Assembly (NCBI RefSeq): GCF_026240015.1
Contig: NZ_JAPIUX010000007.1
Span: 27,260-91,259 of the forward strand
Length of the DNA stretch: 64,000 nt
Direction: 5' to 3'
Source: Acetobacter farinalis
GTDB lineage: Bacteria > Pseudomonadota > Alphaproteobacteria > Acetobacterales > Acetobacteraceae
In this document: in pieces, positions 52,888-62,122 of the stretch
Position numbering within the stretch: position 1 is the first letter of the stretch
How the letters are laid out: each line of letters opens with the position of its first letter
Position numbers and translations under genes: made by a program
Notes under the pieces: generated by a model
Told to the model about the DNA's origin: nothing
Database searches by the model: none
The model's input: only the letters and a program-made list of their open reading frames with translations

Positions 52888-55068
52888 ATGTCAGAGTATC
52901 CCAACACACCGCTTCAGTGCGCACACGTCTCACTGCGTGCCCTTCTTGTTTCCTGTGCTTTTGCCGCAAGCCCCGCATGGGGGCAGACAGTGCAGGGCCA
53001 ACCGGCAGCACCACAGGGCACCGCTGCGTCGAAACAGAAAGACCAAGGCTCCCATGGAGCCGCACAGAGCTCGTTTCTTACAGTCAACGGAAAGCGCCAG
53101 ACGGCAGCAGCTTACCGCGCCTCCAGCAGTGTTACGGCCCTCAAAATTCCGGCCCCCATCCAAAAAACACCCGTATCAATACAGGTTGTCACGCAGGCTC
53201 TCATACAGGACCGTGGTGTTCTGAGCATCAATCAGGCCATCGAGACAGTCAGCGGGGTTAAACGTAACCTGACGTTCCCCAACTCCCTGACATTTCGTAT
53301 CCGCGGGTTTGCTGACTCCTCCACCACATTGCGTGACGGCTTTCGGGAGCAGACAGGCACACAGGATATTCAGGGCGTGAACACAATCGAGGTTCTGAAA
53401 GGGCCTGCCTCCGTTCTCTACGGCGGTTCAACCTCTTCGGGCGGAACGGTGAACGTCACAACAAAGCGGGCAGTGGCTGATACTTTCCTGCATACCGGTC
53501 TTTCAGGAGGAAGTTTCGGTCTGTTCCGGGGCACTGTTGACGGAAACAGGGACCTCTCCGGTCATGGCACTTTTCTCGGGCGCATCAATTTCGCATATCA
53601 GCGTGACGATACATTTCGTAACTTTGGCTCCAATGAAAGCACATACATTGCCCCCACCTTTCATTGGCACCCCACGCAGCGAGACAGTATTGACGTTTTT
53701 TCCTCCTACCAGCTTTCAAACTATACATGGGGTGCCTCTCAAACACCGCTGGTCCGCAAGGCGCTGGCCATGCCGCTCTCTTATAATTTTGATAACCAGA
53801 CACTGGGCGCATCACACCAGAAGTCATGGCGCCTGGGGTATAACTGGGTTCATGAATTTTCTTCATCTTTTCGATTTCGGTCCGGCTTTGCCAGTTCCAT
53901 CACCAACTATAATTTCGGCTCTGATCGCCTCAGCACGCTGAGCCTCTCCAGCAATGGCAGAACACTCGCCCGCGCTGTCTCCAGTGGACCACAAATGGGG
54001 AAAGATTTTGATCTTCAGAATGAATTTTCAGGGCATTTTGGAACAGGTCCGATCCGGCATGACTGGCTCGCCGGGAGCGAGTTGTACCAGACCGATTACA
54101 GCGCCAAAACATGGACCGCATCTCTGCCTCCCCTGATCCTTGCAGCCCCCTCCTACACCGCCGTGCCGGGAACAGCGCACCTGCGCTCCAATATTGCAAC
54201 TCAGGCCAATGCGGCATCGGTTTACTTTCAGGACTATATGACCCTCTTCAACCGGCTCTATCTTCTGGGTGGCGGGCGATACGATGTTACGGCAACATCC
54301 TCCGCAAACAAACGCGGAGGATCTGAGTCTTCTTTTTCAAAAAACAGATTTTCACCAAGACTTGGCATTCTCTATGCGCCGCTTAAAGCAACATCCGTCT
54401 ATTTCAACTGGTCAACCAGCTTTCTGCCAACATCCACCTCATCATATCGAGGCACCCCTCTCGCTCCCAGCCTCTCGCGGCAGATCGAAGCCGGTATCAA
54501 ACAGCAGCTCTTCCATAATCGCCTTCAGGCAACTGTTGCTGTTTACGATATCCATCGCTCCAATGTCGCAACAACAGACCCCGCGCATCCGCTTTATTCC
54601 ATTGCGGTCGGCCAGCAACGGAGCCGGGGCGTTGAAGCGGATGTCAGCGGCGAAATCCTGCCCGGCTGGAAAGCTGTGCTGAGTTACGCCTATACATTTG
54701 CCACTGTAACGCGGGATAACACCTATCCTGTCGGGAGCATTCTGGCTGGTGTTGCCAAACATACCGGAAATATCTGGACAACCTATGAATTTGACACTCA
54801 CTCGACACTGCGCGGCCTTGGCGTGGGGTTTGGCCTGAGGGCAGCAACACGCCGCGAGGCAACACTCCCCAACAGTTTTTATCTCCCCGGATATTTTCGG
54901 GTGGATACAGCGCTCTGGTACCGGCTGACGCTAAAAGGACGGCCGCTGCGCGCCCAACTCACCCTGAACAATCTCACCAATGCCCGCATTTATGACACCA
55001 ACGGCACGTTCTCCATGCGCGCTGAAGCCCCTCGCTCAGCCCTTGGATCAGTACAGATCGATTTCTGA
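52888..55068 (+). CDS. TonB-dependent siderophore-type receptor
   Basis: The product is 726 residues with AAGGG 8 bases before the ATG. The signal peptide ends at AWG. The TIGR01783-like siderophore receptor plug is visible: KTPVSIQVVTQALIQDRGVLSINQAIETVSGV, then RIRGFADSSTTLRDGFREQTG and VEVLKGPASVLYGG-type EVLKGPASVLYGGSTSSGG. The barrel ends with SALGSVQIDF. It should bring an iron or copper chelate across the outer membrane. Its stop overlaps an ATG of the following reading frame, which encodes an isonitrile hydratase-like protein. Confidence 0.9.
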   Translation: MSEYPNTPLQCAHVSLRALLVSCAFAASPAWGQTVQGQPAAPQGTAASKQKDQGSHGAAQSSFLTVNGKRQTAAAYRASSSVTALKIPAPIQKTPVSIQVVTQALIQDRGVLSINQAIETVSGVKRNLTFPNSLTFRIRGFADSSTTLRDGFREQTGTQDIQGVNTIEVLKGPASVLYGGSTSSGGTVNVTTKRAVADTFLHTGLSGGSFGLFRGTVDGNRDLSGHGTFLGRINFAYQRDDTFRNFGSNESTYIAPTFHWHPTQRDSIDVFSSYQLSNYTWGASQTPLVRKALAMPLSYNFDNQTLGASHQKSWRLGYNWVHEFSSSFRFRSGFASSITNYNFGSDRLSTLSLSSNGRTLARAVSSGPQMGKDFDLQNEFSGHFGTGPIRHDWLAGSELYQTDYSAKTWTASLPPLILAAPSYTAVPGTAHLRSNIATQANAASVYFQDYMTLFNRLYLLGGGRYDVTATSSANKRGGSESSFSKNRFSPRLGILYAPLKATSVYFNWSTSFLPTSTSSYRGTPLAPSLSRQIEAGIKQQLFHNRLQATVAVYDIHRSNVATTDPAHPLYSIAVGQQRSRGVEADVSGEILPGWKAVLSYAYTFATVTRDNTYPVGSILAGVAKHTGNIWTTYEFDTHSTLRGLGVGFGLRAATRREATLPNSFYLPGYFRVDTALWYRLTLKGRPLRAQLTLNNLTNARIYDTNGTFSMRAEAPRSALGSVQIDF

Positions 55069-55223
55069 TGCCACACTCCACACACAGGACTGACAAAACC
55101 GGTTCAGCCGTTTTTGTGAAACTCATCCCTCAGGAACGTACGCTCATGCCACAAAACACACACAGAACAGACAAGCCCGGCTCTGCCGTTTTCGCAAAAA
55201 TCATTCATCAGGAGAGCGCATCC
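55068..55223 (+). repeat. Two tandem 78-bp repeats of a translation-start region
   Basis: Units at 55068-55145 and 55146-55223 are similar along their length. Each begins ATGCCACA, encodes an MP-x-x-THRTDK-x-GSAVF type peptide, and ends with a CAGGA ribosome site just before the next ATG. The third ATG (55224) opens the main protein and its first bases also resemble the unit start. Confidence 0.85.
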
Positions 55224-56075
55224 ATGTCACACGAAACTCAGTCCCCCTCAGCATCAGTTTTCCGACGCCGCGACCTTGCAGCCCTGACACTCGCTGCCCT
55301 TGCAGCCAAAACCCTCCCCGCGCATGCCCAGACACCCGAGACCGAGGCCGAACACGAAAAACACATGCGGAGCATGCAGCCCTCAGGGCCACCGTTAAAA
55401 ATTGCGATGCTGGTTTATGCCGATATGGTTCTGCAGGATCTGGTCGGCCCACAGACAATTTTCAAAATCCTTGGCGCTGAGATCCATCTTGTCGGGATGG
55501 ATATGACACCTGTCAGAACCGACGTGGGCATTCCTGTCCCCCCTACGGATACACCCGACACCTGCCCACAAACACTGGACGTTCTTTTTGTTCCCGGCGG
55601 ACTGATGGGTACAATCGCCTGCATGAACAATCAAACTGTTCTCAATTTTCTGAAAAATCGTGCCGCAACATCGCGCTATGTTACCAGTGTGTGCACCGGC
55701 AGCCTTATTCTGGCAGCGGCTGGCCTCCTGAAAGGCTATCGGGCGACATCTCACTGGGGCGTGGTTCATCTGCTCCCCGCTCTCGGTGCCATAGAAAGCC
55801 ACGAGCGCGTTGTGCAGGACCGCAACAGGATAACCGGCGCGGGCGTTACAGCCGGGTTTGATTTCGGCCTCCTTCTTGCCGCGCATCTACGCGGGCAGGC
55901 CGCTGCGGAACATGTCCAGCTCATTATTCAATATGCGCCGCAGCCCCCCTTCCATCACGGAGACCCTTCCGAAATCAGCGCTGCGCAAATGGCTGTCGAG
56001 CGCCAGCGCCGGAGCTGGATGGACAGTAAAGCCCTTGCCGCAGTTCAGGCTGCCGCGAAACGCCTTGCATCCTGA
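55224..56075 (+). CDS. Isonitrile hydratase-like DJ-1/PfpI protein with Tat signal
   Basis: The product is 283 residues from ATG 55224, which has CAGGAGAG upstream. In-frame ATGs at 55068 and 55146 would add 52 or 26 repeated residues. A twin-arginine signal (FRRRDLAALTLAALAAKTLPAHA) predicts export. The mature domain matches isocyanide hydratase (InhA) as I recall it: LQDLVGP with Asp72, RYVTSVCTGSLILAAAGLLKGYRATSHW with nucleophile Cys157, ITGAGVTAGFDFGLLLAA and QLIIQYAPQPPF. Known InhA hydrates isonitriles to N-formamides and is cytoplasmic, so export is unusual. Direct coupling to a TonB receptor suggests it acts on an imported ligand. Other DJ-1-family chemistry is possible. Confidence 0.83.
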   Translation: MSHETQSPSASVFRRRDLAALTLAALAAKTLPAHAQTPETEAEHEKHMRSMQPSGPPLKIAMLVYADMVLQDLVGPQTIFKILGAEIHLVGMDMTPVRTDVGIPVPPTDTPDTCPQTLDVLFVPGGLMGTIACMNNQTVLNFLKNRAATSRYVTSVCTGSLILAAAGLLKGYRATSHWGVVHLLPALGAIESHERVVQDRNRITGAGVTAGFDFGLLLAAHLRGQAAAEHVQLIIQYAPQPPFHHGDPSEISAAQMAVERQRRSWMDSKALAAVQAAAKRLAS

Positions 56076-56113
56076 GGTGCGATCAGCTCGGCCCTGACTG
56101 ATTTGCAAACAAC

Positions 56114-56149
56114 CCGGCTCTGTTTACGAAACCCTGCAAACAGAGCCGG
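56114..56149 (+). terminator. Terminator-like hairpin
   Basis: A perfect 12-bp stem, CCGGCTCTGTTT with AAACAGAGCCGG, has a 12-base loop 38 bases after the hydratase-like gene. No T-run follows. Confidence 0.65.
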
Positions 56150-56700
56150 ATAGCCCCAGCCCTCTTCCTCTCCTGCGCACGGCACCGGCCCATGACTGTC
56201 CCGATAAAACCTTGAATGGCGCGCCCTCCAGCTACCACAAAATATAACATAATCTCAAAGACTTGGATAAAAAATCGCCCTTCTGAAACCCACCCTCGGA
56301 AACAAACAAAAACGACTCGCCTTAAATTTATTACAATAATTTCATCAATATCACAAATATATGATCTCCGCTTCCTTTCCTATTGTTACTGCAAGGAGCC
56401 TCAGCGCTTACCAAATATATCCTATAGGCTTTATAAATTTATCTCATCCTGTATTTGTACAAACAACAAAACAATCCTCATTCACCCCCATTCCGCAGAA
56501 AGCATTGCCTCCCTCTTTTCTCCCAAGATCAGAGCATCGATCAAATACCCTCTTTCTGGCAGAAAGTGACCAGTCTATATTTCCCCCAGGTTCAAAGGAC
56601 TGCGGTCATGCGGGGCACTCTCATCTGCTCTTCATATTCACGGAATACGCGTACAGCATCGCTCTCCTTTTCCTGTTTTTGAGTATTTATTGAGGTAAAA
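56150..56700. other. AT-rich intergenic region upstream of the aldehyde dehydrogenase
   Basis: About 550 bases with an AT-rich core at 56220-56560. Short open frames lack coding character. It probably contains the promoter of the aldehyde dehydrogenase gene; no specific site is recognised. Confidence 0.5.
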
Positions 56701-58092
56701 ATGGCGTACGCGACAACGAACCCCTACACCGAGGAAGTGGTTGCCACCTTCCCGGAGGCGACAGATCAGGACATTCAGACCGCGCTGTCTGAAGCCCATG
56801 CTGCCTTCGAAAAATGGCGCGACACGTCTTTCGCTGAACGGGCACGTATCTTGAACGCGGCCGCTGCCATCCTGCGCCGTGACATTGACAAGTATGCTCG
56901 TCTGGGCACGCTTGAAATGGGCAAGACATTCGCTGAATCCAAAGCTGAAGTTATTCTTTCGGCTGAAATTCTTGAATATTACGGCAAATACGCGGAAGGC
57001 CTTCTGAAGCCGGAAAGCCTGCCCGTTGCAGACCCTGCTGAAGGCAAGGCTGTTCTGGTGCATGAACCGCTCGGGATCGTGTTCGCTGTTGAGCCGTGGA
57101 ACTTCCCCTTCTATCAGGTGGTGCGCATTATTGCGCCGCAGCTCTCCGCCGGGAATGCCGTGCTGCTGAAGCATGCGTCCAACCTGCCGCAGTGCGCCGC
57201 ATCCTGCGAAGAGCTGATGCTGGAAGCCGGTCTGCCCAAAGGTCTGTTCCGCAACCTGTATGCAGCACGCTCCCACACCGCCATGATCCTGAACGACCCC
57301 CGCGTGTGCGGTGTGGCGCTCACGGGTTCCGAAGGGGCTGGTGCCATTATTGCCGCTGTTGCTGGCCAGGCGCTGAAAAAAGCGACCATGGAACTGGGCG
57401 GGGCAGACGCCTTTATCGTTCTGGACGACGCTGACGTTGAAAAAGCCGCCCAGTGGGCTGTTATGGGCCGTCACTGGAACGCCGGTCAGGTGTGTGTCTC
57501 CGCAAAGCGGCTGATTGTGGCTGATGCCGTGTATGACCAGTTCCTTGACCTGTACAAAAAGGGCGTTGCGGAACTGAAGGCGGGTGACCCGATGGATCCG
57601 TCCACCACGCTGGCCCCGCTTTCTTCCCGCGCTGCGGTGGAAGACCTACACAGACAGGTAGAAGAAGCCGTCAAGCATGGCGCGAAGGTAGAAGTCATCG
57701 GGCAGGAAGTTCCTGAAAAGGGCACGTTCTTCCGTCCGCTGCTCATGACCGGTCTGGATGAAAACAATGCAGCCCGCCACTGGGAGTTCTTTGGCCCGGT
57801 CACACAGCTTTATCGCGCCAAGGATGAAGCTGACGCCATTCGCATTGCCAATGACTCTCCCTATGGCCTTGGCGGCGCAGTCTTCACGAAGGACGAAGCA
57901 CGCGGCACCCGCGTTGCTGCAAAAATCCGCACAGGCATGGTGAACATCAACCATCCGCTGATCCCCAAGGCTGACCTGCCCTTCGGTGGTATCGCACGCT
58001 CTGGTTTCGGGCGTGAACTGGTTGGCCTTGGCATCAAGGAATTTGTCAACCACAAGCTGATCAACGTCGTCGATATCGACGCTCCGGCCTGA
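56701..58092 (+). CDS. NAD(P)-dependent succinate-semialdehyde dehydrogenase-like
   Basis: The product is 463 residues of the ALDH superfamily. VEPWNFPFYQVVRIIAPQLSAGNAVLLKHA is the cofactor loop with Asn, ALTGSEGAGAIIAAVAG the NAD site, MELGGADAFIVLDDAD carries the general-base Glu, and NAGQVCVSAKRLIV the catalytic Cys. The compact length and block pattern fit the GabD/Sad-type short SSADH group, which oxidises succinate semialdehyde to succinate. In acetic acid bacteria such an enzyme can serve a modified TCA cycle or detoxify aldehydes. The precise substrate is inferred. Confidence 0.85.
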   Translation: MAYATTNPYTEEVVATFPEATDQDIQTALSEAHAAFEKWRDTSFAERARILNAAAAILRRDIDKYARLGTLEMGKTFAESKAEVILSAEILEYYGKYAEGLLKPESLPVADPAEGKAVLVHEPLGIVFAVEPWNFPFYQVVRIIAPQLSAGNAVLLKHASNLPQCAASCEELMLEAGLPKGLFRNLYAARSHTAMILNDPRVCGVALTGSEGAGAIIAAVAGQALKKATMELGGADAFIVLDDADVEKAAQWAVMGRHWNAGQVCVSAKRLIVADAVYDQFLDLYKKGVAELKAGDPMDPSTTLAPLSSRAAVEDLHRQVEEAVKHGAKVEVIGQEVPEKGTFFRPLLMTGLDENNAARHWEFFGPVTQLYRAKDEADAIRIANDSPYGLGGAVFTKDEARGTRVAAKIRTGMVNINHPLIPKADLPFGGIARSGFGRELVGLGIKEFVNHKLINVVDIDAPA

Positions 58093-58102
58093 TCATCTTT
58101 CC

Positions 58103-58127
58103 GGCGGGCCCTGTTTTCGGGCCTGCC
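58103..58127 (+). terminator. Terminator hairpin after the aldehyde dehydrogenase gene
   Basis: GGCGGGCCC pairs with GGGCCTGCC (one G-T pair) across a 7-base loop 11 bases after the stop. The rest of the gap to 58455 is AT-rich and shows no gene. Confidence 0.65.
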
Positions 58128-58455
58128 GCCTTCAATGCGCATTTAAAAATATTTTTATACTGTATTTCTATATCATCAGATTTCATGATCCGTTATCATT
58201 GATTATCTGAAACCCTCTCATACTTCCACGCCAGAAAATACTCCGTCTCGCCCGGAACACTCTTACCTGAGAGCCTTCTGCCACACGCATCAGGCAGGTA
58301 TTGTCCACTCCACCCCTCATTCCCGAGCGTCAGCCACAGTCATGACAGGATTGTGAGCAATCTGGAATGTGATCGATCCTGAGAAGTATTTTAATATCTT
58401 TCAATATTACGCTGATATAGAATTTTGAACTAACAGAAATAAATATAAGGAATAA

Positions 58456-58989
58456 ATGATGACGGACAAACCACACTCCTATGCCAACCCCGGCCCTCTG
58501 GGGCTGATGGGTTTTGGCATGACAACCGTCCTCCTCAACCTGCATAATGCAGGTCTGGTTTCCATAGGCTCAGCCATTCTTGCCATGGGGCTTGTTTTTG
58601 GCGGTGCTGCGCAAATTTTCGCGGGACTTCTGGAGTTTGTTAATGGGAATACATTCGGTCTGACAGCCTTTACTTCTTATGGCGCTTTCTGGATTTCTTT
58701 TGTTCTTCTTATTGTTCTGCCCCATTTCGGCGTTATCCCGGCATCCTCCCCGGCTCTTATCGGCAGCTATCTGACCATATGGGGTATTTTCACCGCCATT
58801 CTTTTTGTCGCAACCCTGAAAGCATCCAAAGAACTACAGGTTGTTTTCGGAACACTTGTCGCTCTCTTCCTGCTTCTTGCCGCAGGCGAGTTCACCGGCC
58901 AAAGCATCTTCACGACCATTGCCGGCTATGAAGGGATTGTCTGCGGGTTTTCCGCTATCTACCTCGCGGCGAAAGAACTTTTACAGTAA
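58456..58989 (+). CDS. satP: Acetate transporter, GPR1/FUN34/YaaH (SatP) family
   Basis: The product is 177 residues with six membrane spans. The family signature NPGPLGLMGFGMTTVLLNLHN (the NPxG motif) is at the N-terminus. GGAAQIFAGLLEFVNGNTFGLTAFTSYGAFWISF is the second conserved block. AceTr proteins move acetate or succinate with protons across the inner membrane. The preceding 360 bp is AT-rich with AAGGAA near the ATG. It fits functionally with ackA-pta, 8 kb away. Confidence 0.94.
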   Translation: MMTDKPHSYANPGPLGLMGFGMTTVLLNLHNAGLVSIGSAILAMGLVFGGAAQIFAGLLEFVNGNTFGLTAFTSYGAFWISFVLLIVLPHFGVIPASSPALIGSYLTIWGIFTAILFVATLKASKELQVVFGTLVALFLLLAAGEFTGQSIFTTIAGYEGIVCGFSAIYLAAKELLQ

Positions 58990-59078
58990 CCTCTTTTTTT
59001 CCTGCGATACTCTCACCTGCCCTGCCCCCCTTATCTCGGGGGAGGCCCAAACAGGACCAGGATGCAGGAAACACCCGA

Positions 59079-59112
59079 ATACGCCCGATGCGGCTCTCCT
59101 GCTTCGGGCGTA
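59079..59112 (+). terminator. Terminator-like hairpin after satP
   Basis: ATACGCCCGA and TCGGGCGTAT form a perfect 10-bp stem 90 bases after the satP stop. No T-run follows. The remaining gap up to 59322 shows nothing else recognisable. Confidence 0.55.
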
Positions 59113-59322
59113 TGGCTCTGCATCAGCCTATCTGCTGACGCTCTGTGTTTCAGAATTGTTACGCACCTTCTGAAAACTTCAGTATCTGGGCCCTTTAAAT
59201 GACATGACGGATATTTAAAGCATATTCCAGCGTGTCACACCCTCTCCATGCGTGGGCACATGCCTGTGATGTGCTATAACGCCGCAGTTGTTCTTTTTAG
59301 AATCCTGTGTGCGGAAATGCCC

Positions 59323-60975
59323 ATGTTCAAGACTTTCTGCAGCCTGCTGTGCCTGAGCACATCAATGCTGACACTTGTATCGTCCGCCTGGGCATCCACG
59401 CCTGAAGCCGCGACAAAAACGCCCATCAAACATCTGGTGGTGATCTATCAGGAAAATGTCTCCTTTGATCATTACTTCGGCACCTACCCCATAGCCAGCA
59501 ATCCTCCGGGTGAACCTGCCTTTACCGCCACGGCCAATACCCCGCAGGCGAACACACTGCTCGGCGCTCATTTACTGGACAAAAACCCCAATGCGGGGCC
59601 GGATAACGGCAAAAATGCCGCTCTCCCTTTCCGTCTGGACCGGACACAGGCCAGCACAGCCGACCAGAACCACCTCTACACCGCCGAACAGATGGCGTAT
59701 CACGATGGCCACGCTGACCTGTTCCCCCGCTATACAGGCCGTGGCACATCCGGTGGCACAGGTGCCTTCGCCACCCGCGGGCAGGTTATGGGGTACTTTG
59801 ACGGCAATACCGTTACGGCTCTCTGGCATTACGCTCAACGCTTTGCCATGAGCGATGCCGCCTATACAGACACGTACGGCCCTTCAACGCCCGGTGCATT
59901 GGAAGTTGTTTCAGGCCAGACCAACGGCATGATTCTTGTTGCCACCACGCAGAAGCCCTCCACCAAAGACGCTGCCTCTCCCTACATTGCGGACGGACAG
60001 GGCGGCTGGACCATGATCAACGATATTGATCCTGCCGGGGATGTCTGCTCCCTGAAAAACAATCAGGTCATGATGTCCGGCAAAAATATCGGGGACATGC
60101 TGAACGCCGCTGGCATTTCCTGGGGCGGCTTCATGGGCGGTTTCAATTTGCAAACGCGGAACAGCAACGGCTCAACCGGCTGCCAGCGTGCCACCTTCTC
60201 CTCCGTTGTGCGGGAGAGTATTCCTGACTACATCCCGCACCATAACTGGTTCCAGTATTACGCCAGCACGGCAAACCCCACTCATGCGCGGCCCAGTTCT
60301 CTCGCCGCCATTGGTCACACTCTGAGCGCGGATGGAAAAACGCCCGATCCGGCCAATCATGAATATGATCTGTCTGATTTCACCGCTGTTCTTGCGGCTC
60401 ACCGCCTGCCTGCTGTTTCCTTCATAAAACTTCCCGCCTATCAGGATGCCCACGCAGGCTATTCTGATCCGCTGGATGAACAACAAGGTATCGTAGAACT
60501 GGTCAACCTGCTGCAAAAGCAGCCGGAATGGCGCGATACCGCCATTCTCATCGCTTATGATGACTCAGACGGCTGGTATGATCACGCGTTCACACTGCCT
60601 CTTCACAGTTCGTTGGATGCGGAAGCAGACCAGTTGAATGGCCCGGGCCGTTGTGGAACAGGCACACCTTTTGCCGGCGTGAAAGGTAAACCCGTCAATG
60701 GCCGTTGCGGGCCGGGAACACGGACGCCGTTCATCCTGATCTCACCCTGGGCACGTACCAACGCAATCAGCCATACCCAGATTACCCAAAGCTCCATCAC
60801 CCGCTTTATTGAAGATAACTGGCTCAACAGCCAGCGCCTCGGTGGTGGTTCGTTCGATGCAGTCGCTCACGACATCAGTGATCTGTTCGACTTCACTGCC
60901 CCACCCCGCCTTGCACCCCTTTTCCTTGATCCGGAAACAGGCGAACAACTTTCCGCAAAAACCAAGCTGCAATAA
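59323..60975 (+). CDS. Secreted phosphoesterase (PF04185; acid phosphatase/phospholipase C type)
   Basis: The product is 550 residues with a signal peptide (FCSLLCLSTSMLTLVSSAWA). IKHLVVIYQENVSFDHYFGTYP is the first metal-site block of the phosphoesterase superfamily, including the ENxSFDHYFG motif with Glu and Asn. LIAYDDSDGWYDHAF and RTPFILISPWAR form the later metal and phosphate blocks. Family members include acid phosphatases such as AcpA and phosphatidylcholine phospholipase C. The size and single domain favour phosphatase, but the substrate is not settled. MPMF at 59317 is an alternative start. Periplasmic or extracellular. Confidence 0.87.
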   Translation: MFKTFCSLLCLSTSMLTLVSSAWASTPEAATKTPIKHLVVIYQENVSFDHYFGTYPIASNPPGEPAFTATANTPQANTLLGAHLLDKNPNAGPDNGKNAALPFRLDRTQASTADQNHLYTAEQMAYHDGHADLFPRYTGRGTSGGTGAFATRGQVMGYFDGNTVTALWHYAQRFAMSDAAYTDTYGPSTPGALEVVSGQTNGMILVATTQKPSTKDAASPYIADGQGGWTMINDIDPAGDVCSLKNNQVMMSGKNIGDMLNAAGISWGGFMGGFNLQTRNSNGSTGCQRATFSSVVRESIPDYIPHHNWFQYYASTANPTHARPSSLAAIGHTLSADGKTPDPANHEYDLSDFTAVLAAHRLPAVSFIKLPAYQDAHAGYSDPLDEQQGIVELVNLLQKQPEWRDTAILIAYDDSDGWYDHAFTLPLHSSLDAEADQLNGPGRCGTGTPFAGVKGKPVNGRCGPGTRTPFILISPWARTNAISHTQITQSSITRFIEDNWLNSQRLGGGSFDAVAHDISDLFDFTAPPRLAPLFLDPETGEQLSAKTKLQ

Positions 60976-61306
60976 CGGATTTCCATCTCAGAAAAGCCTT
61001 TGAGCGACACGCCGCGCAACACGCCCGGCTGTCGCCCGCTAAGCGTCTTTCCCTCTCCTCACACGGGGAGCAACACCCCCCGCATGATTATCCTCAGATA
61101 TAGATAGGCATAATAAGACGTTTTGCGTGAACCTCCGTAAAGAAAACGCGTGAGGTGACAACATCCAGAGACGTCCTGCGCGACCCTTCCGGAGGCCTTG
61201 AACCCTATGACGGATCGCGCAGGACCGGCAAGGAAGGCTGCATGAGTGTATCCCTCACCAGCACTCTCCTCTTCCAGTCTGGAAGAGACGCCCTCGACAC
61301 AACTCC
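60976..61306. other. Intergenic region with hairpins
   Basis: This 331-bp gap lies between convergent genes. It contains an 11-bp inverted repeat at 61173-61225 and a small perfect hairpin (CTCTTCCA-GTC-TGGAAGAG) near 61271. A short plus-strand open frame across it has no recognisable features and is not called. Confidence 0.45.
61173..61225. repeat. Inverted repeat forming a 53-nt hairpin
   Basis: GTCCTGCGCGA (61173-61183) and TCGCGCAGGAC (61215-61225) are perfectly complementary around a 31-base loop that itself contains CCTTCCGGAGG. It could be a terminator remnant or a structured RNA. Confidence 0.6.
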
Positions 61307-61882
61307 CTACACGCGCGGCGCAACCTTACGTGCCAAGTCCGCCAGTGCTTCAATCTGGCGTGTCAGATATGCACGGGTTTTCTGATCCGTCAGCTCCTGC
61401 TTTTCAATATCAAATTTTTCCAGCGCCAGCCCGATCATCACTTCAGGCTTGTTCAGCACCCAGGCATCCAGAAACACCAGAGTTTGCCGCAGATGATACT
61501 GCGCACGGGCACCCCCGATCGCACCGGGAGAAACCGTCTGAAGTACCACAGGTTTTCCAGCCAGAGGCTGCAGAGCCACACGAGAAAGCCAGTCGAGCGC
61601 ATTTTTCAGCACACCCGGTGTGGAATAGTTATATTCGGGTGTCACAATAATCACGCCATCCGCAGCCCTGATCTGCTCCGCCATAGCCAGAACAGGTGCA
61701 GGAAAGGCCTGCTCCTGCACATCCTGATCATAATGCGGAAAATCCCCGATCGATCCAAGCGGCGTAATACGCACTCCCTTGGGCGCCAGTTGCGGCAAGG
61801 CACGGGCCACCACAGCATTCAGGGAAGCCTTGCGAAGGCTGCCCACAAGAGTAACAAAATGAAGAGATGTATCCTGTGTCAT
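61307..61882 (-). CDS. NADPH-dependent FMN reductase (ChrR/YieF-like)
   Basis: The product is 191 residues, a flavodoxin-like quinone/chromate/azo reductase. FVTLVGSLRKASLNAVVARALPQLAP binds the FMN phosphate. ADGVIIVTPEYNYSTPGVLKNALDWLSR is the conserved flavin-ring block. The ATG at 61882 is chosen over an upstream in-frame start at 61915. These soluble enzymes reduce quinones or metals and protect against oxidative stress. The next gene upstream on the same strand is a pirin. Confidence 0.92.
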   Translation of the reverse strand: MTQDTSLHFVTLVGSLRKASLNAVVARALPQLAPKGVRITPLGSIGDFPHYDQDVQEQAFPAPVLAMAEQIRAADGVIIVTPEYNYSTPGVLKNALDWLSRVALQPLAGKPVVLQTVSPGAIGGARAQYHLRQTLVFLDAWVLNKPEVMIGLALEKFDIEKQELTDQKTRAYLTRQIEALADLARKVAPRV

Positions 61883-62122
61883 AATTTTTCTCTCTTGCCG
61901 CATAGTAATAGACAATGGTGATCATCCGATATGAATGATCCTCTTTCCCGCCCATTCGGCAGGGTTCCGAGATCTTCCAGACAAACTCGGCCTCTTCCGC
62001 CACAACGCTCGAGCCTCATTTTTGCGTTGATGCTGCTTCGCCGTTGAAACGATCAAAAAGGTAGTCCTGCCCCTTCCCGCTAACAACCCCACCGCGATAG
62101 CGAGAAGGCACAGAACTGGAAA

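Noticed and set aside
61155..61385. 76-codon plus-strand open frame between the phosphoesterase and FMN reductase genes
   Set aside because: It runs through the hairpin region and into the antisense of the reductase gene, with no recognisable protein features.
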